This document shows positions 16,625 to 26,451 of a DNA stretch of 64,000 nucleotides, one piece after another. The stretch lies in the NCBI RefSeq assembly GCF_019880585.1, contig NZ_JAINVV010000002.1:1-64000 (forward strand), given 5' to 3'. The translations under genes were made by a program, and so were the position numbers. The DNA comes from Sphingomonas colocasiae. Lineage in GTDB: Bacteria > Pseudomonadota > Alphaproteobacteria > Sphingomonadales > Sphingomonadaceae. How positions within the stretch are numbered: the first letter of the stretch is position 1; every line of letters starts with the position of its first letter. The notes below the pieces were generated by a model that was not told where the DNA came from, made no database searches, and worked only from the letters and a program-made list of their open reading frames with translations.

Positions 16625-17847
16625 CGGGAGAGATTCTGTTCCTGTCGCACCGCCCCCCCTGGCCGCCCGATCGGGGGGACAAGATCCGGTCCTGGCATCT
16701 GCTCGAACGGCTGACCCGGCTGGCGCCGGTTCATCTCGCCTGCCTCGCCGATGACGATGCCGAGGCGGCGGTGCCGCCGCCTGCGGGGCTTGCGCTCGCA
16801 TCATGCCGCATCGAACCGCGCCGGAAAGGGAAGGCCGCCGCGGCCATATCCGGATTCGCTGGTGGGCGGCCGCTGTTGCTGAGCCTTTTCGACAATGCGG
16901 CGTTGCGCGATCATGTACATGATCTGGTCGAGGCCCGGCCGATCAACTGCGTCATGGCCTATTCGGTGCAGATGGCACAGTTCGTGCCCGATCTGAAGGA
17001 CGGCATCCGCTTCGTCATGGATTTCGTCGATGTCGATTCGGCGAAGTTCGAAAGCTATGCGCGTGACGGCAATCCGCTGATGCGTTTCATCTATGCGCGC
17101 GAGGGGCGGCTGCTGTCGGCTTATGAACGGTCGGTCGCGCATCGTGCCGATCTGGGCTTGTTCGTCAGCGATGCCGAGGCTGCTCTGTTTCGAAACCGCG
17201 CGGGGCTGGCCGATGATCGGATCCAGCCGCTCTGCAACGGCGTGGATCTCGCCTATTTCGATCCGTCACGCGACCATCAGCGCCCCGATCTTGCCGGTCC
17301 GTTGATCATATTCACCGGCCAGATGGATTATCGTCCCAATGTCGAGGCGGTGGCGGGGTTCGCGCGTGACGTCATGCCCCTCATCCGCGCGAGCCGGCCG
17401 GATGCCCGGTTCGCCATCGTCGGCCGTCGTCCCGATCCGGCGGTGCAGGCGCTGGCGGAGCTTCCCGGCGTGATCGTGACCGGCGAGGTTCCAGATGTTC
17501 GTGGCTGGCTGGCGGCGGCCGATGTGGTGGTCGCGCCGCTCGGCATCGCGCGCGGCGTTCAGAACAAGGTGCTGGAGGCGATGGCGATGGCGCGCCCCGT
17601 TGTCGCCTCATCGGCGGCATTCGAGGGGATCGAAGCGCGGCCGGAAGAGGAATTGCTGGTGGCGGATGGTGCCCAGGCACAGGCCGAAGCGGTATTGCGC
17701 CTGCTCGATGATCCGGCATTGGCGCATAATTTGGGAATGGCGGCGCGGGCGCGGATCGAGGCGGACTATGGCTGGGGCGCCCGGCTTGCACCCTTGTCCG
17801 CGATGGTCGGCCTGACCGATGCGCCGCTGATGGCGGCTGCCGAATGA
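16621..17847 (+). CDS. Glycosyltransferase of the XrtA locus (GT4-like, TIGR03087)
   Basis: A 408-residue family-4-like glycosyltransferase. The N-terminal half carries HRPPWPPDRGDKIRSWH, characteristic of TIGR03087 (recalled). The C-terminal half has the nucleotide-sugar region (FTGQMDYRPNVEAV, then VAPLGIARGVQNKVLEAMAM with an E-x7-E-like loop). It would add a sugar to the lipid-linked repeat on the cytoplasmic side. It overlaps the FemAB-like gene upstream and the exosortase downstream, each by four bases, suggesting translational coupling across deacetylase, FemAB, glycosyltransferase and exosortase. Confidence 0.9.
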   Translation: MTGEILFLSHRPPWPPDRGDKIRSWHLLERLTRLAPVHLACLADDDAEAAVPPPAGLALASCRIEPRRKGKAAAAISGFAGGRPLLLSLFDNAALRDHVHDLVEARPINCVMAYSVQMAQFVPDLKDGIRFVMDFVDVDSAKFESYARDGNPLMRFIYAREGRLLSAYERSVAHRADLGLFVSDAEAALFRNRAGLADDRIQPLCNGVDLAYFDPSRDHQRPDLAGPLIIFTGQMDYRPNVEAVAGFARDVMPLIRASRPDARFAIVGRRPDPAVQALAELPGVIVTGEVPDVRGWLAAADVVVAPLGIARGVQNKVLEAMAMARPVVASSAAFEGIEARPEEELLVADGAQAQAEAVLRLLDDPALAHNLGMAARARIEADYGWGARLAPLSAMVGLTDAPLMAAAE

Positions 17848-19385
17848 CCGCTTATGCCCCGATCCATGCCGCGCCTGATGGCGCGCTGACGCCATGGCGG
17901 CGTCAGTTGCTGTTGCTCGGACTGGCGACGGCGGTGATCCTGATCGCCTTTGGGCGCGATGCCGCCGATATCGCCGATATCTGGTGGCGCAGCGACACGT
18001 TCGGCCATTGCCCGATCGTGGCTGTGATGATCGGCTGGCTGGTGTGGCAGCGCCGCGCGCTGCTTGCAGAGCTCACGCCGCGTAGCTGGGCGCCAGGGCT
18101 GCTGCTTGTCGGCATGGGGGCGGGGGGATGGCTGTTGGGCGATGCTGCCGGCGTTGCCCAGGCCAGGCATCTTGGCCTCCTTTTCATGCTGCAAGGCGCT
18201 GTGGTTTCGCTGCTGGGCCCCTCGGTTTCTCGCGGACTGCTGTTCCCGCTCGGCTATGCGCTGTTCCTGGTGCCGTTCGGCGAGGAACTGGTGCCGCCAT
18301 TGCAGACGCTCACCGCGAAGATGTGCATGGCGCTGCTCGGCCTGGTCGGGCTGCCGGCGCACATAGACGGCGTCTTCATCACCACACCGACCGGCTATTT
18401 CGAGGTGGCGGAGGCGTGCTCGGGCGTCAATTTCCTGATCGCGATGTTCGCCTATGCGGTGCTGGCGGCGCATCTCTGCTTCCGCAGCACGTCGCGCCGC
18501 ATCGCTTTCGTGCTGTTCGCCGTGACCTCATCGGTGGTCGCCAACGGCGTTCGCGCATGGGGCACGATCTATATCTCGCACCTGACGAGCATCGATTTCG
18601 CGGCGGGCTTCGATCATGTCTTCTACGGCTGGTTCTTCTTCGCGATCGTGCTGGCGCTGGTGACGGCGGTGGGCTGGCGCTTCTTCGATCGCTCGATCGA
18701 CGATCCCGCTTTCGATCCCGCGCGATTGATCGAAGATGCTCCGCCCCGGGCAACGAGTCTCGTCGTTCCGGCCGCGATCGCCGCGATATTGGCGGCGCCG
18801 CTGATCTGGTCCGCCGCCATCGCCGCGACCGGACGGGAAGCGCTGCCCAATGTCGTGCAATTGCCGGCGGTGAAGGGCTGGCAACGCGCACCCTACGCGC
18901 CACTCACACCCTGGACGCCGCATTTCGCCGGGGCCGATCATCGGCTGCTTGGCCGCTATGTCGACGCGCGGGGCGATGCCGTCGATCTCGCCATCATTCT
19001 CTATGGCCATCAGGACGAAGGCGGCGAGCTGATCGGTTACGGGCAGGGCGCGGTCGGCCCCGAAAGCGGCTGGGCGTGGACGACACGGGCGCGCAACCCG
19101 GCTGACGGCATGGCGGAACGGATCACCGGGCCTGGGCCGGTGACCCGCGAAGTGGTCAGCTTCTATCGTCTTGGCGGCACCACCACCGGCAGCGCGATGC
19201 GCGTGAAGCTGGAGACGTTGAAAACGCGCCTGTTCGGCGGCTCACAGATCGCCGCGGCCGTGCTCGTCTCGGCGGAGGAGCGGCAAGGGCGAAGCGCTCG
19301 CCCGGCCATCGATCGCTTCCTTGCCGATCTCGGGCCGGTGGAGCGTGTGACCGACGCACTTGCCGCTGACGCACGCGGCCGATAG
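17844..19385 (+). CDS. xrtA: Exosortase A fused to a C-terminal EpsI domain
   Basis: A 513-residue polytopic membrane protein. The N-terminal roughly 290 residues are exosortase: about eight membrane segments with the catalytic cysteine C192 in EACSGVNF, the arginine R237 in NGVRAWG and the histidine H258 in FDHVFYG, the three expected active-site residues. Exosortase cuts C-terminal PEP-CTERM tails during export. After a linker with one more membrane helix (about 306-325) comes an EpsI-like domain (GWQRAPYAP ... SFYRLGGTTTGSAMRVKLETLKTRLFGG) facing the periplasm. In many bacteria these are two proteins; the fusion implies they work in fixed proximity. The start overlaps the glycosyltransferase stop (ATGA). 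Confidence 0.93.
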   Translation: MTAYAPIHAAPDGALTPWRRQLLLLGLATAVILIAFGRDAADIADIWWRSDTFGHCPIVAVMIGWLVWQRRALLAELTPRSWAPGLLLVGMGAGGWLLGDAAGVAQARHLGLLFMLQGAVVSLLGPSVSRGLLFPLGYALFLVPFGEELVPPLQTLTAKMCMALLGLVGLPAHIDGVFITTPTGYFEVAEACSGVNFLIAMFAYAVLAAHLCFRSTSRRIAFVLFAVTSSVVANGVRAWGTIYISHLTSIDFAAGFDHVFYGWFFFAIVLALVTAVGWRFFDRSIDDPAFDPARLIEDAPPRATSLVVPAAIAAILAAPLIWSAAIAATGREALPNVVQLPAVKGWQRAPYAPLTPWTPHFAGADHRLLGRYVDARGDAVDLAIILYGHQDEGGELIGYGQGAVGPESGWAWTTRARNPADGMAERITGPGPVTREVVSFYRLGGTTTGSAMRVKLETLKTRLFGGSQIAAAVLVSAEERQGRSARPAIDRFLADLGPVERVTDALAADARGR

Positions 19386-19394
19386 TCGGGCCTT

Positions 19395-21296
19395 ATGTGC
19401 GGGATTGCCGGTATCTTCCATCTCGATACGCCCAAGCCGGTCGATCCGGCGCGGGTGACGATGATGACCGATGTGCTCGCGCATCGCGGGCCCGACGGAT
19501 CGGGCGTCTGGACGGCGCCGGGCGTCGGGCTGGGCCATCGCCGTCTGTCGATCATCGATCTGGGCGGCGGCGCGCAGCCGATGATCGGCGAGGATGGACG
19601 GATCGCCGTCACCTATAATGGCGAGATCTACAATTTCGCGGAATTGCGCGCGGAATTGCAGGGGCTCGGCCATGTTTTCCGCACCGACAGCGATACCGAA
19701 GTGATCCTGCATGGCTGGCGGCAATGGGGCGTGCAGTGCCTGCAGCGCTTCCATGGCATGTTCGCTTTCGCGCTGTACGATTCGGGGCGGCAATGCCTGT
19801 TCCTCGCGCGCGATCGGTTGGGTGTGAAGCCGCTCCATCATGCGCGACTGTCCGACGGCAGCCTCATCTTTGCTTCCGAACTGAAGGGATTGCTGGCGCA
19901 TCCGCTGCTGCGCCGCGCGCCCGATGTCCGCGCGGTCGAGGATTTTCTGGGCCTCGGTTACGTGCCCGACGACAGCTGTATCGTTGCCGGCGTCGAGAAA
20001 CTGCCCGCTGGCCATTATCTGCTGCTCGAACGCGGCAAGGGCATGGCTGCCCCGATATGCTGGTGGGACGTCGATTTCAGCCGCCGTGCCAATGGTTCGG
20101 CGCGCGCGCTGGAGGAAGAACTGACCGAGCGGCTGCGCCAGGCCGTGCGATCGCGCATGGTGGCGGATGTGCCCCTGGGGGCCTTTCTGTCGGGCGGCGT
20201 CGACAGTTCGGCGGTGGTGGCATTGATGGCGGAAGCGAGCACCCAGGCGGTCAAGACCTGCTCGATCGGCTTCGATCAGGCAGATCTCGACGAAACCCGG
20301 CATGCCGAACAGGTCGCGGCGCGTTTCGCCACCGACCACCGCAAACGGATCGTCGCCGCCGACGATTTCGCGCTGGCTGATCGATTGGCCGACGCGTTCG
20401 ACGAGCCCTTTGCGGATGCGTCGGCGCTGCCGACCTATCGCGTCTGCGAACTGGCGCGCGAGACGGTGACGGTCGCATTGTCCGGGGATGGCGCGGACGA
20501 GGCCTTTGCCGGTTATCGCCGTCATCGCTTCCAGCATGCCGAGGAACGGATTCGCGGTTTCCTGCCGGGCGCGCTCCGCAGCCACATCTTCGGCGGCCTG
20601 GGGGCAATCTATCCCAAGGCGGATTGGGCGCCGCGCCCGCTGCGCGCCAAATCGACATTGCTCGGGCTCGCCCGATCGGGCGAGGAAGCCTATGCACTGG
20701 CGGTAGGCGTCACCACGCCCGCACTACGTCAGCGTCTCTATACCGACGAAACCCGCCATCTGCTGGACGGGCACCGCGCGGAGGCACGGATCGAGGCCGC
20801 CATGCGCAGCGCCCCGGCGCGCGAACCGCTCGACCGTGCGCAATATGCCGACCTCAAGATCTGGCTGCCCGGCGATATCCTCACCAAAGTCGACCGGACC
20901 AGCATGGCGGTGAGCCTGGAGGCGCGCGAGCCGCTGCTAGACCATCGCCTGATCGAGTTCGCGGCTTCACTGCCGGTCTCGATGCGGCTGCGCGGCGGCG
21001 AGGGCAAATGGCTGATGAAGCGCGCGATGCGCCGCTATCTGCCCGACGATATCCTCTATCGCCGCAAAATGGGCTTCGTGACTCCGATCAGCGCCTGGTT
21101 TCGCGGGGCCCTTTCAGGCGAAGCGGAACGGATCGCGCGCGGTGCCGCGCTTGCCGAAACCGGCTGGTTCGACCGCGTCGCGCTTGAAAATGTCGTGCGC
21201 GCGCATCTGTCGGGTCGCAGCGATCATGGCCGGCTGCTGTGGCAACTGATGATGCTCGACAAGTCGCTGACCCGGCTGTTCGGCATGGGGCGGTGA
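19395..21296 (+). CDS. XrtA-system amidotransferase (asparagine-synthase-like)
   Basis: A 633-residue protein with Cys2 after the initiator Met as glutaminase nucleophile (MCGIAGIF), the HRGPDGSG and YNGEIYNF motifs of the class II glutaminase domain, and a synthase domain with the PP-loop FLSGGVDSS. It would transfer ammonia from glutamine to an adenylated carboxylate, for example a uronic acid or amino acid on the polymer. It fits the XrtA-associated group TIGR03108 (recalled) rather than housekeeping AsnB. It is the last gene of the rightward operon, nine bases after the exosortase. A hairpin-rich repeat lies downstream. Confidence 0.9.
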   Translation: MCGIAGIFHLDTPKPVDPARVTMMTDVLAHRGPDGSGVWTAPGVGLGHRRLSIIDLGGGAQPMIGEDGRIAVTYNGEIYNFAELRAELQGLGHVFRTDSDTEVILHGWRQWGVQCLQRFHGMFAFALYDSGRQCLFLARDRLGVKPLHHARLSDGSLIFASELKGLLAHPLLRRAPDVRAVEDFLGLGYVPDDSCIVAGVEKLPAGHYLLLERGKGMAAPICWWDVDFSRRANGSARALEEELTERLRQAVRSRMVADVPLGAFLSGGVDSSAVVALMAEASTQAVKTCSIGFDQADLDETRHAEQVAARFATDHRKRIVAADDFALADRLADAFDEPFADASALPTYRVCELARETVTVALSGDGADEAFAGYRRHRFQHAEERIRGFLPGALRSHIFGGLGAIYPKADWAPRPLRAKSTLLGLARSGEEAYALAVGVTTPALRQRLYTDETRHLLDGHRAEARIEAAMRSAPAREPLDRAQYADLKIWLPGDILTKVDRTSMAVSLEAREPLLDHRLIEFAASLPVSMRLRGGEGKWLMKRAMRRYLPDDILYRRKMGFVTPISAWFRGALSGEAERIARGAALAETGWFDRVALENVVRAHLSGRSDHGRLLWQLMMLDKSLTRLFGMGR

Positions 21297-21350
21297 TGCC
21301 TTTGCCAAGTGGATGCTTTTCCACGAGGCGAGATGTTGTGCTCTCTCTGT

Positions 21351-21444
21351 GTCATCCCCGCGCATGCGGGGATCCAACTTCTTCTTCTTCTTCTTTTTCG
21401 GATACTTCGCGGAAAAGCTGGATCCCCGCGTGCGCGGGGATGAC
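21351..21444. repeat. 94-base inverted-repeat element between convergent genes
   Basis: Two 26-base arms, the left starting GTCATCCCCGCG and the right ending CGCGGGGATGAC, flank a 42-base centre with a CTT-rich tract. Each arm is itself a small hairpin (ATCCCCGC/GCGGGGAT). The arms are near-perfect inverted copies. The element sits between the converging amidotransferase and truA genes. It could act as a transcription terminator, but it lacks a clear T run after the second arm and looks more like one of the short palindromic elements common in sphingomonad genomes. Confidence 0.75.
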
Positions 21445-21476
21445 AAGGAACGCATGCCTGTTCGGCCGACCTGTCG

Positions 21477-22217
21477 TCAGGGATAGAGTGCTTCGGCGAA
21501 GTAAAGCCCGTCCGGGGGCGCGTTGAGGCCGAGTGCGGCGCGATCCCGCGCTTCCAGCGCGTCGCGCAGATCCTGCGCCCTCCACCTGCCCTGGCCGACC
21601 AGCGCCAGACAGCCGACCATCGATCGTACCTGATGATGCAGGAACGAGCGCGCAGCAGCATGCACGTCCAGGCGATCTCCAGTGCACACGACATCGAGCC
21701 GGTCGAGCGTCTTGACCGCGCTTTCGGACTGGCAATGCACCGATCGGAAAGTCGTGAAATCGTGCAGCCCCACCAGCATCTGCGCGGCTTCGTGCATCGC
21801 TTCAGCATCGAGCGGTGGCGCGATTCGCCAGGCCCGCCCGGCATCGAGCGCGAGCTGCGCCCGCCGTGCGACAATGCGATAGACATAGCGTCGACCGATG
21901 CATGAAAAGCGGGCATGCCAATCGTCGGCCACCGGCTCGCACGCCAGGATCGCCACCGGATTGGGCCGGACGCGCGCGTTGAGCGCTTCCATCAGGCGAA
22001 AGGGCGTGATCGGCTTCGCGATGTCGAGATGCGCGCGCATCGCCAGCGCATGAACGCCGGCATCGGTACGGCCGGCGGCATGGACGGCGACGCGCTCGCC
22101 GGTCACCGCGAACGCGGCGTCCTCGATCGCCTGCTGCACGCTCGGGCCATGCGCTTGTCGCTGCCAGCCCATGAACGGTCGGCCGTCGAACTCCACCGTG
22201 AGCGCGAAACGCGTCAT
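21477..22217 (-). CDS. truA: tRNA pseudouridine synthase A
   Basis: A 246-residue TruA, full length for the family. The catalytic aspartate is D52 in [10 protein letters not shown], and the opening [18 protein letters not shown] is the family's first strand. It converts uridines 38-40 of the tRNA anticodon stem to pseudouridine in the cytoplasm. It overlaps the fmt stop by four bases, so both tRNA-related genes share a transcript. Confidence 0.96.
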   Translation of the reverse strand: MTRFALTVEFDGRPFMGWQRQAHGPSVQQAIEDAAFAVTGERVAVHAAGRTDAGVHALAMRAHLDIAKPITPFRLMEALNARVRPNPVAILACEPVADDWHARFSCIGRRYVYRIVARRAQLALDAGRAWRIAPPLDAEAMHEAAQMLVGLHDFTTFRSVHCQSESAVKTLDRLDVVCTGDRLDVHAAARSFLHHQVRSMVGCLALVGQGRWRAQDLRDALEARDRAALGLNAPPDGLYFAEALYP

Positions 22218-23116
22218 CCGAGCCGGGTTCCGGCGGGAATCCGGTATCCGCGCAGCAATTCGGCGGGCGTCATCGCCGCCTTGCCCGCGCGCTGGACGAG
22301 CAGGGGGCGGAGAATGCCGGTTGCACAGGCGATGCCGAGCGCATCGTCGACGATCGTTCCGGGCACCCCCGATCCGGGTTCGACCGATGCGGCGAGGATC
22401 CGGACACGTTCGCCGCCGAGCTCGAAAAATGCGCCGGGCGCGGGGTTGAACGCGCGGACCTGGCGTTCGGCCGACGTCGCATCGGTGAAATCGATCCGCG
22501 CTTCGGCCTTTTCGATCTTCCGGGCATAGGTGACGCCATCTTCGGGCTGGAGGATCGCCGGATGGGCGGCGGGATCGGCCAGCACGCGCACCATCAGCGC
22601 CGCGCCATCGGCGGCCAGTTCGTCGGTCAGCATGCCGGCGGTCTTGCCGTCGATCGTGGTTTCGATCGTCGCGCGCATCGGCCCGGTGTCCAGCCCCGCT
22701 TCCATCTCCATGACGGTGACGCCGGTGATCGCATCGCCGGCAAGGATCGCGCGCTGGACGGGGGCGGCGCCCCGCCAGCGCGGCAGCAGCGAGCCATGGA
22801 CGTTCAGGCAGCCCAGCCGGGGCGCCGCGAGGATCGCGCGCGGCAGGATCAGGCCATAGGCCGCGACCACCGCGACATCCAGGTCGAGCGCCGCGAATGC
22901 CGCCTTTTCCTCATCGCCTTTCAGCGACAGCGGTGTCCTTACTTCGATGCCCAGCGCCTCGGCGCGGCGCTGGACGGGGGAGGGCTGGAGCGCCTTGCCG
23001 CGGCCGGCGGGGCGGGGCGGCTGGCTATAGGCGGCGACGACCTGATGGCCGGCCGCGACCAGCGCGTCGAGCGTCGGCACGGCGAAATCGGGGGTTCCCA
23101 TGAAAGCGATACGCAT
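22214..23116 (-). CDS. fmt: Methionyl-tRNA formyltransferase
   Basis: A 300-residue enzyme that formylates initiator Met-tRNA from 10-formyl-tetrahydrofolate. The catalytic trio is visible: N105 and H107 in LNVHGSLLP and D143 in GLDTGP. The [11 protein letters not shown] motif and a C-terminal tRNA-binding domain (about 205-300) are intact. Located with the peptide deformylase def across the recR gene, a usual functional neighbourhood, but here transcribed in the opposite direction. A 53-base divergent gap separates it from recR. Confidence 0.97.
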   Translation of the reverse strand: MRIAFMGTPDFAVPTLDALVAAGHQVVAAYSQPPRPAGRGKALQPSPVQRRAEALGIEVRTPLSLKGDEEKAAFAALDLDVAVVAAYGLILPRAILAAPRLGCLNVHGSLLPRWRGAAPVQRAILAGDAITGVTVMEMEAGLDTGPMRATIETTIDGKTAGMLTDELAADGAALMVRVLADPAAHPAILQPEDGVTYARKIEKAEARIDFTDATSAERQVRAFNPAPGAFFELGGERVRILAASVEPGSGVPGTIVDDALGIACATGILRPLLVQRAGKAAMTPAELLRGYRIPAGTRLG

Positions 23117-23169
23117 GAATGTCTCTCAACCGCTTGGCAGTTGGCAGCGCAAGCCCTTATGTGTCCGCC

Positions 23170-23766
23170 ATGGCCTCTCAAGAGATCGAAACGCTGGCGC
23201 AGGCGCTGGCACGGCTTCCCGGTTTCGGGCCGCGTTCGGCGCGCCGGGCGGTGCTGCACCTGATGAAAAGGCGCGAAGCGGCGATGCTGCCGCTGCTGCG
23301 CGCGCTGGAAGCGGTGAACGAGCGGCTTTCGACCTGCGATATGTGCGGCAATGTCGATACCAGCAATCCATGCACCGTCTGCGCCGATCCGCGCCGCGAC
23401 GTGCGCGCTCTCTGCGTCGTCGAGGAAGTGTCGGATCTTTGGGCGCTCGATCGTTCGCGGCTTTTTCCCGGTAAATTCCATGTGCTTGGCGGCCGGCTTT
23501 CAGCTCTGGAGGGAGTCCGGCCGGAAGATCTGTCGATCGACAAGCTGCTCCGGCGCGTCGAGGCGGGCGGTATCGACGAGGTCGTGCTGGCGATGAATGC
23601 GACGCTGGAGGGGCAGACCACCGCGCATTATATCGCCGAGCGACTGGAACGTTTTCCGGTTCGCCTGACCCAGCTCGCCCATGGCCTGCCCGTGGGCGGC
23701 GAGCTCGACTATCTCGACGAAGGAACGCTCGCCCAGGCGTTGCGCGCGCGCCGGCCGGTCAGTTGA
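23170..23766 (+). CDS. recR: Recombination protein RecR
   Basis: A 198-residue RecR from the ATG that gives the standard N-terminus [19 protein letters not shown]; a longer frame upstream is not needed. It has the helix-hairpin-helix ([11 protein letters not shown]), a four-cysteine zinc finger (C56, C59, C68, C71) and the Toprim domain ([13 protein letters not shown]). With RecO and RecF it loads RecA at gaps. The usual upstream partners dnaX and ybaB are not adjacent here. Confidence 0.96.
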   Translation: MASQEIETLAQALARLPGFGPRSARRAVLHLMKRREAAMLPLLRALEAVNERLSTCDMCGNVDTSNPCTVCADPRRDVRALCVVEEVSDLWALDRSRLFPGKFHVLGGRLSALEGVRPEDLSIDKLLRRVEAGGIDEVVLAMNATLEGQTTAHYIAERLERFPVRLTQLAHGLPVGGELDYLDEGTLAQALRARRPVS

Positions 23767-23918
23767 ACAGTCGCGGTCGTTTCTGACCTTGTTGATGTAA
23801 GCTGGTGTTTATTTTGAATTTTGTTGCCTGATTCCGTAGCCGAATGATTGCGCCTGATCGATGACCGTCTGGCGACACGGTGATTGAAAATGCCGATATC
23901 AGGCTCTACATCGGCGAA

Positions 23919-24452
23919 ATGGCCATTCTTCCTATCCTAGAGACGCCCGATCCGCGTCTGCGCGTCGTTTCCAAGCCCGTCGAGACGGTCGATGACGAAC
24001 TGCGCGCGCTGATCGACGACATGTTCGAGACCATGTACGACGCGCCCGGCATCGGCCTGGCCGCGATCCAGGTGGGCGTGCCCAAGCGCGTGCTGGTGAT
24101 CGATCTGCAGGAACCCGAAGAGGAAGAGGGGCCGCCGGTCCGCCGGCCGATGGTGTTCATCAACCCGGAGATCGTCGATCCGAGCGCGGACCTGTCGGTC
24201 TACACCGAGGGCTGCCTGTCGGTTCCCGATCAATATGCCGATGTCGAGCGCCCCGCGACGATCACCGCGCGCTGGCTCGATTATGACGGCAAGCCGCATG
24301 AGGAGCGGCTGGAGGGCCTGCTGGCCACCTGCCTCCAGCACGAGATGGACCATCTCGAGGGCGTGCTGTTCATCGACCATCTTTCGCGGCTGAAGCGAGA
24401 CATGATCCTCAAGAAGCTCGCCAAGGCGCGCAAGGAACGCCGCGCCGCCTGA
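23919..24452 (+). CDS. def: Peptide deformylase
   Basis: A 177-residue metalloenzyme removing the formyl group from nascent proteins. All three signature motifs are present: GIGLAAIQ (44-51), EGCLS with metal ligand C99, and HEMDH (141-145) with two histidine ligands and the catalytic glutamate. The start gives the canonical [14 protein letters not shown]-terminus; an upstream in-frame start would add a non-family extension. A 152-base gap separates it from recR, so it probably has its own promoter. Confidence 0.97.
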   Translation: MAILPILETPDPRLRVVSKPVETVDDELRALIDDMFETMYDAPGIGLAAIQVGVPKRVLVIDLQEPEEEEGPPVRRPMVFINPEIVDPSADLSVYTEGCLSVPDQYADVERPATITARWLDYDGKPHEERLEGLLATCLQHEMDHLEGVLFIDHLSRLKRDMILKKLAKARKERRAA

Positions 24453-24456
24453 CGTT

Positions 24457-24930
24457 TCAGCGCTGGCAGCGGATCAGGTCGATCGGCTTGTAGGTCTGGT
24501 CGCTCGAAACCGTCATCGTCCTGCCGGCATTTTTGAGCCGCAACCGCATGGTTTCGGCGACTTCGTCGCCTTCGGCGGCGCAGACCGTGTTGATGTCATA
24601 GCCATCCGCGACCGGCTTGATCTGCTTGAAGCTGCAATAGACTTCGCCCTTCGTCGTCAGGTCGCGTTCGGTGAAGTGCCAGGGCGGCGATTTGCAGGAT
24701 TTCTCGTCGACGGCCCACAGGCCCGCAAAACCCGTTTGCGGCACGGCGATCGGCGCGGGGCGCGGTTTCTCAGCGGAGGCGTCGGCCGATGGCGCTTGCG
24801 CCGATGGGCCGGCGATGTCGACGGTGACGGCGTCGTTCGAGGCGGCCTGCCGCGACGAATCCGGTTCGCAGGCGGCGAGCATGAGCAGCGCGACGGTGAT
24901 CGGCAGCAGGATTGTGGGACGCATGGGCAT
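24457..24930 (-). CDS. Small hypothetical lipoprotein
   Basis: A 157-residue protein with a lipobox signal (VALLMLAACEP), so a probable outer-membrane lipoprotein. A Pro/Ala/Ser-rich linker (about 25-65) leads to a compact domain with GLWAVDEKSCKSPPWHF and the C-terminal IRCQR. It has four cysteines in the domain, which may form disulfides. I do not recognise a named family, and no catalytic motif is evident. It converges with def and faces away from rmuC. Confidence 0.7.
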   Translation of the reverse strand: MPMRPTILLPITVALLMLAACEPDSSRQAASNDAVTVDIAGPSAQAPSADASAEKPRPAPIAVPQTGFAGLWAVDEKSCKSPPWHFTERDLTTKGEVYCSFKQIKPVADGYDINTVCAAEGDEVAETMRLRLKNAGRTMTVSSDQTYKPIDLIRCQR

Positions 24931-25034
24931 TTAACGGTCGAACCGCATCTTGTTTCCTTTGTCCACCAAGCCTGGCCATTGCCAAAGCTGGAACGAACGG
25001 GCAAAGTTCGCTGAATGTTCTTCTCGAGGCAAAT

Positions 25035-26423
25035 ATGAGCGAAGCCGTCACCCTGGTCCTGATCGTCGCCGCGATCCTGATCGGCGTGCTGACCGGATGG
25101 TGGCTGGGCAGCCGTGGCGGCGCCGCAGTGCGCATCGAGCGCGACCGCTATCTTGAGGATTTCCGCCGCGCCGTCGCCGATCTGGCGGGCATGGAGGAAC
25201 GCGCGCGCGACGTGCCCCAATTGCGCGAATCGCTGGCGCTTGCCCAGACCGAAGCGGCAGGGTTGCGCGCCGAGCGCGATGCGCGCGAGCGGGCGCTGCA
25301 GGATCAGATCAAGGCGCTGATCGAGGCGAAGGATGCCCTGTCGGCGCAATTCAGCGAAGTGGGCGCCCGGTTGCTGCAGGATGCGCAGCGCGTCTTCCTC
25401 GAACGCGCCGACCAGCGTTTCCACCAGGCCGGCGAAAAGAGCGAGGAGCGGCTGAAGCAATTGCTCCAGCCGGTCGAGACCACGCTCAAACGCTATGAGG
25501 ACGGACTGGCGCAGGTCGAGAAGGAACGCGTCGGCAGCTATCGCGAACTGCGCGAGGCGGTCGAACAGGTCCGCGTCGGCCAGGGGCAGGTAAAGGACGA
25601 AGCGGCGCGGCTGGTCAACGCGTTGCGATCGAGCCCCAAGGCGCGCGGGCGCTGGGGCGAACAGTCGCTGCGCAACGTGCTCGAACAGGCGGGATTGTCG
25701 CCGCACGCCGATTTCCGGTCCGAGGTTTCGGTCGATACCGATGATGGACGCCTCCGGCCCGACGTCGTCGTCAGCCTGCCGGGCGGGCGCGAACTGGTGA
25801 TCGATGCGAAATGCTCGCTCAATGCCTATCTCGATGCGAGCGACGAGGTCGATGAGGGCGCGCGCGCGCATCATCTGAAACTGCATGCCGCATCGATCCG
25901 CAACCATGCCCGCCAACTTGGTGAGAAGAGCTATTGGGAGCGGTTCGGCAAGGCCGCCGATTATGTGGTGATGTATATTCCCGGCGAGCATTTCCTCTCG
26001 GCCGCGCTCGAACAGGATGATGGTTTGTGGGACTGGGCGTTCGATCGGCGCGTGCTGCTGGCGACGCCCACCAACCTCGTCGCGATCGCCCGCACCGTCG
26101 CCAGCGTCTGGCGGCAGGAGAAGCTGGCGGAGGAGGCGCAGCAGATCGGCGCACTCGGCAAGGAGATGTACGAGCGGCTTTCGACCGCCGCGTCGCACCT
26201 CCGCCGCGTCGGCGGGGGCCTCAACAGCGCCGTCGAAAATTACAACAAGTTCGTCGCCAGCTTCGAGGGGCGCGTGCTCGTCACCGGCCGCAAGTTCCGC
26301 GACCTGAATATCGAGACCGGATCGCGCGAGATCGAAGACATAGAGAGCGTCGATACGCTGGCGCGCGAGCCGCTCGACATGCTGCCCAATCCGGAAAACG
26401 ATCGGGCGGAAGCGGCGGAATAA
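25035..26423 (+). CDS. rmuC: DNA recombination protein RmuC
   Basis: A 462-residue protein from the ATG preceded by GAGG; it starts with a membrane helix (about 5-25). A coiled-coil follows (about 35-190), then the RmuC nuclease-like domain with RGRWGEQSLRNVLEQAG, the VIDAKCSLNAY segment and YVVMYIPGE. RmuC limits inversions at short inverted repeats and has a restriction-endonuclease-type core. It stands alone, with convergent neighbours on the right. Confidence 0.95.
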   Translation: MSEAVTLVLIVAAILIGVLTGWWLGSRGGAAVRIERDRYLEDFRRAVADLAGMEERARDVPQLRESLALAQTEAAGLRAERDARERALQDQIKALIEAKDALSAQFSEVGARLLQDAQRVFLERADQRFHQAGEKSEERLKQLLQPVETTLKRYEDGLAQVEKERVGSYRELREAVEQVRVGQGQVKDEAARLVNALRSSPKARGRWGEQSLRNVLEQAGLSPHADFRSEVSVDTDDGRLRPDVVVSLPGGRELVIDAKCSLNAYLDASDEVDEGARAHHLKLHAASIRNHARQLGEKSYWERFGKAADYVVMYIPGEHFLSAALEQDDGLWDWAFDRRVLLATPTNLVAIARTVASVWRQEKLAEEAQQIGALGKEMYERLSTAASHLRRVGGGLNSAVENYNKFVASFEGRVLVTGRKFRDLNIETGSREIEDIESVDTLAREPLDMLPNPENDRAEAAE

Positions 26424-26451
26424 ACAAGCCTCTTGCTGCGCGGGCGAAGAT

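Noticed and set aside
21376-21400. CTT-rich tract as a separate microsatellite
   Set aside because: It is short and lies in the centre of the inverted-repeat element, so it was kept as part of that.
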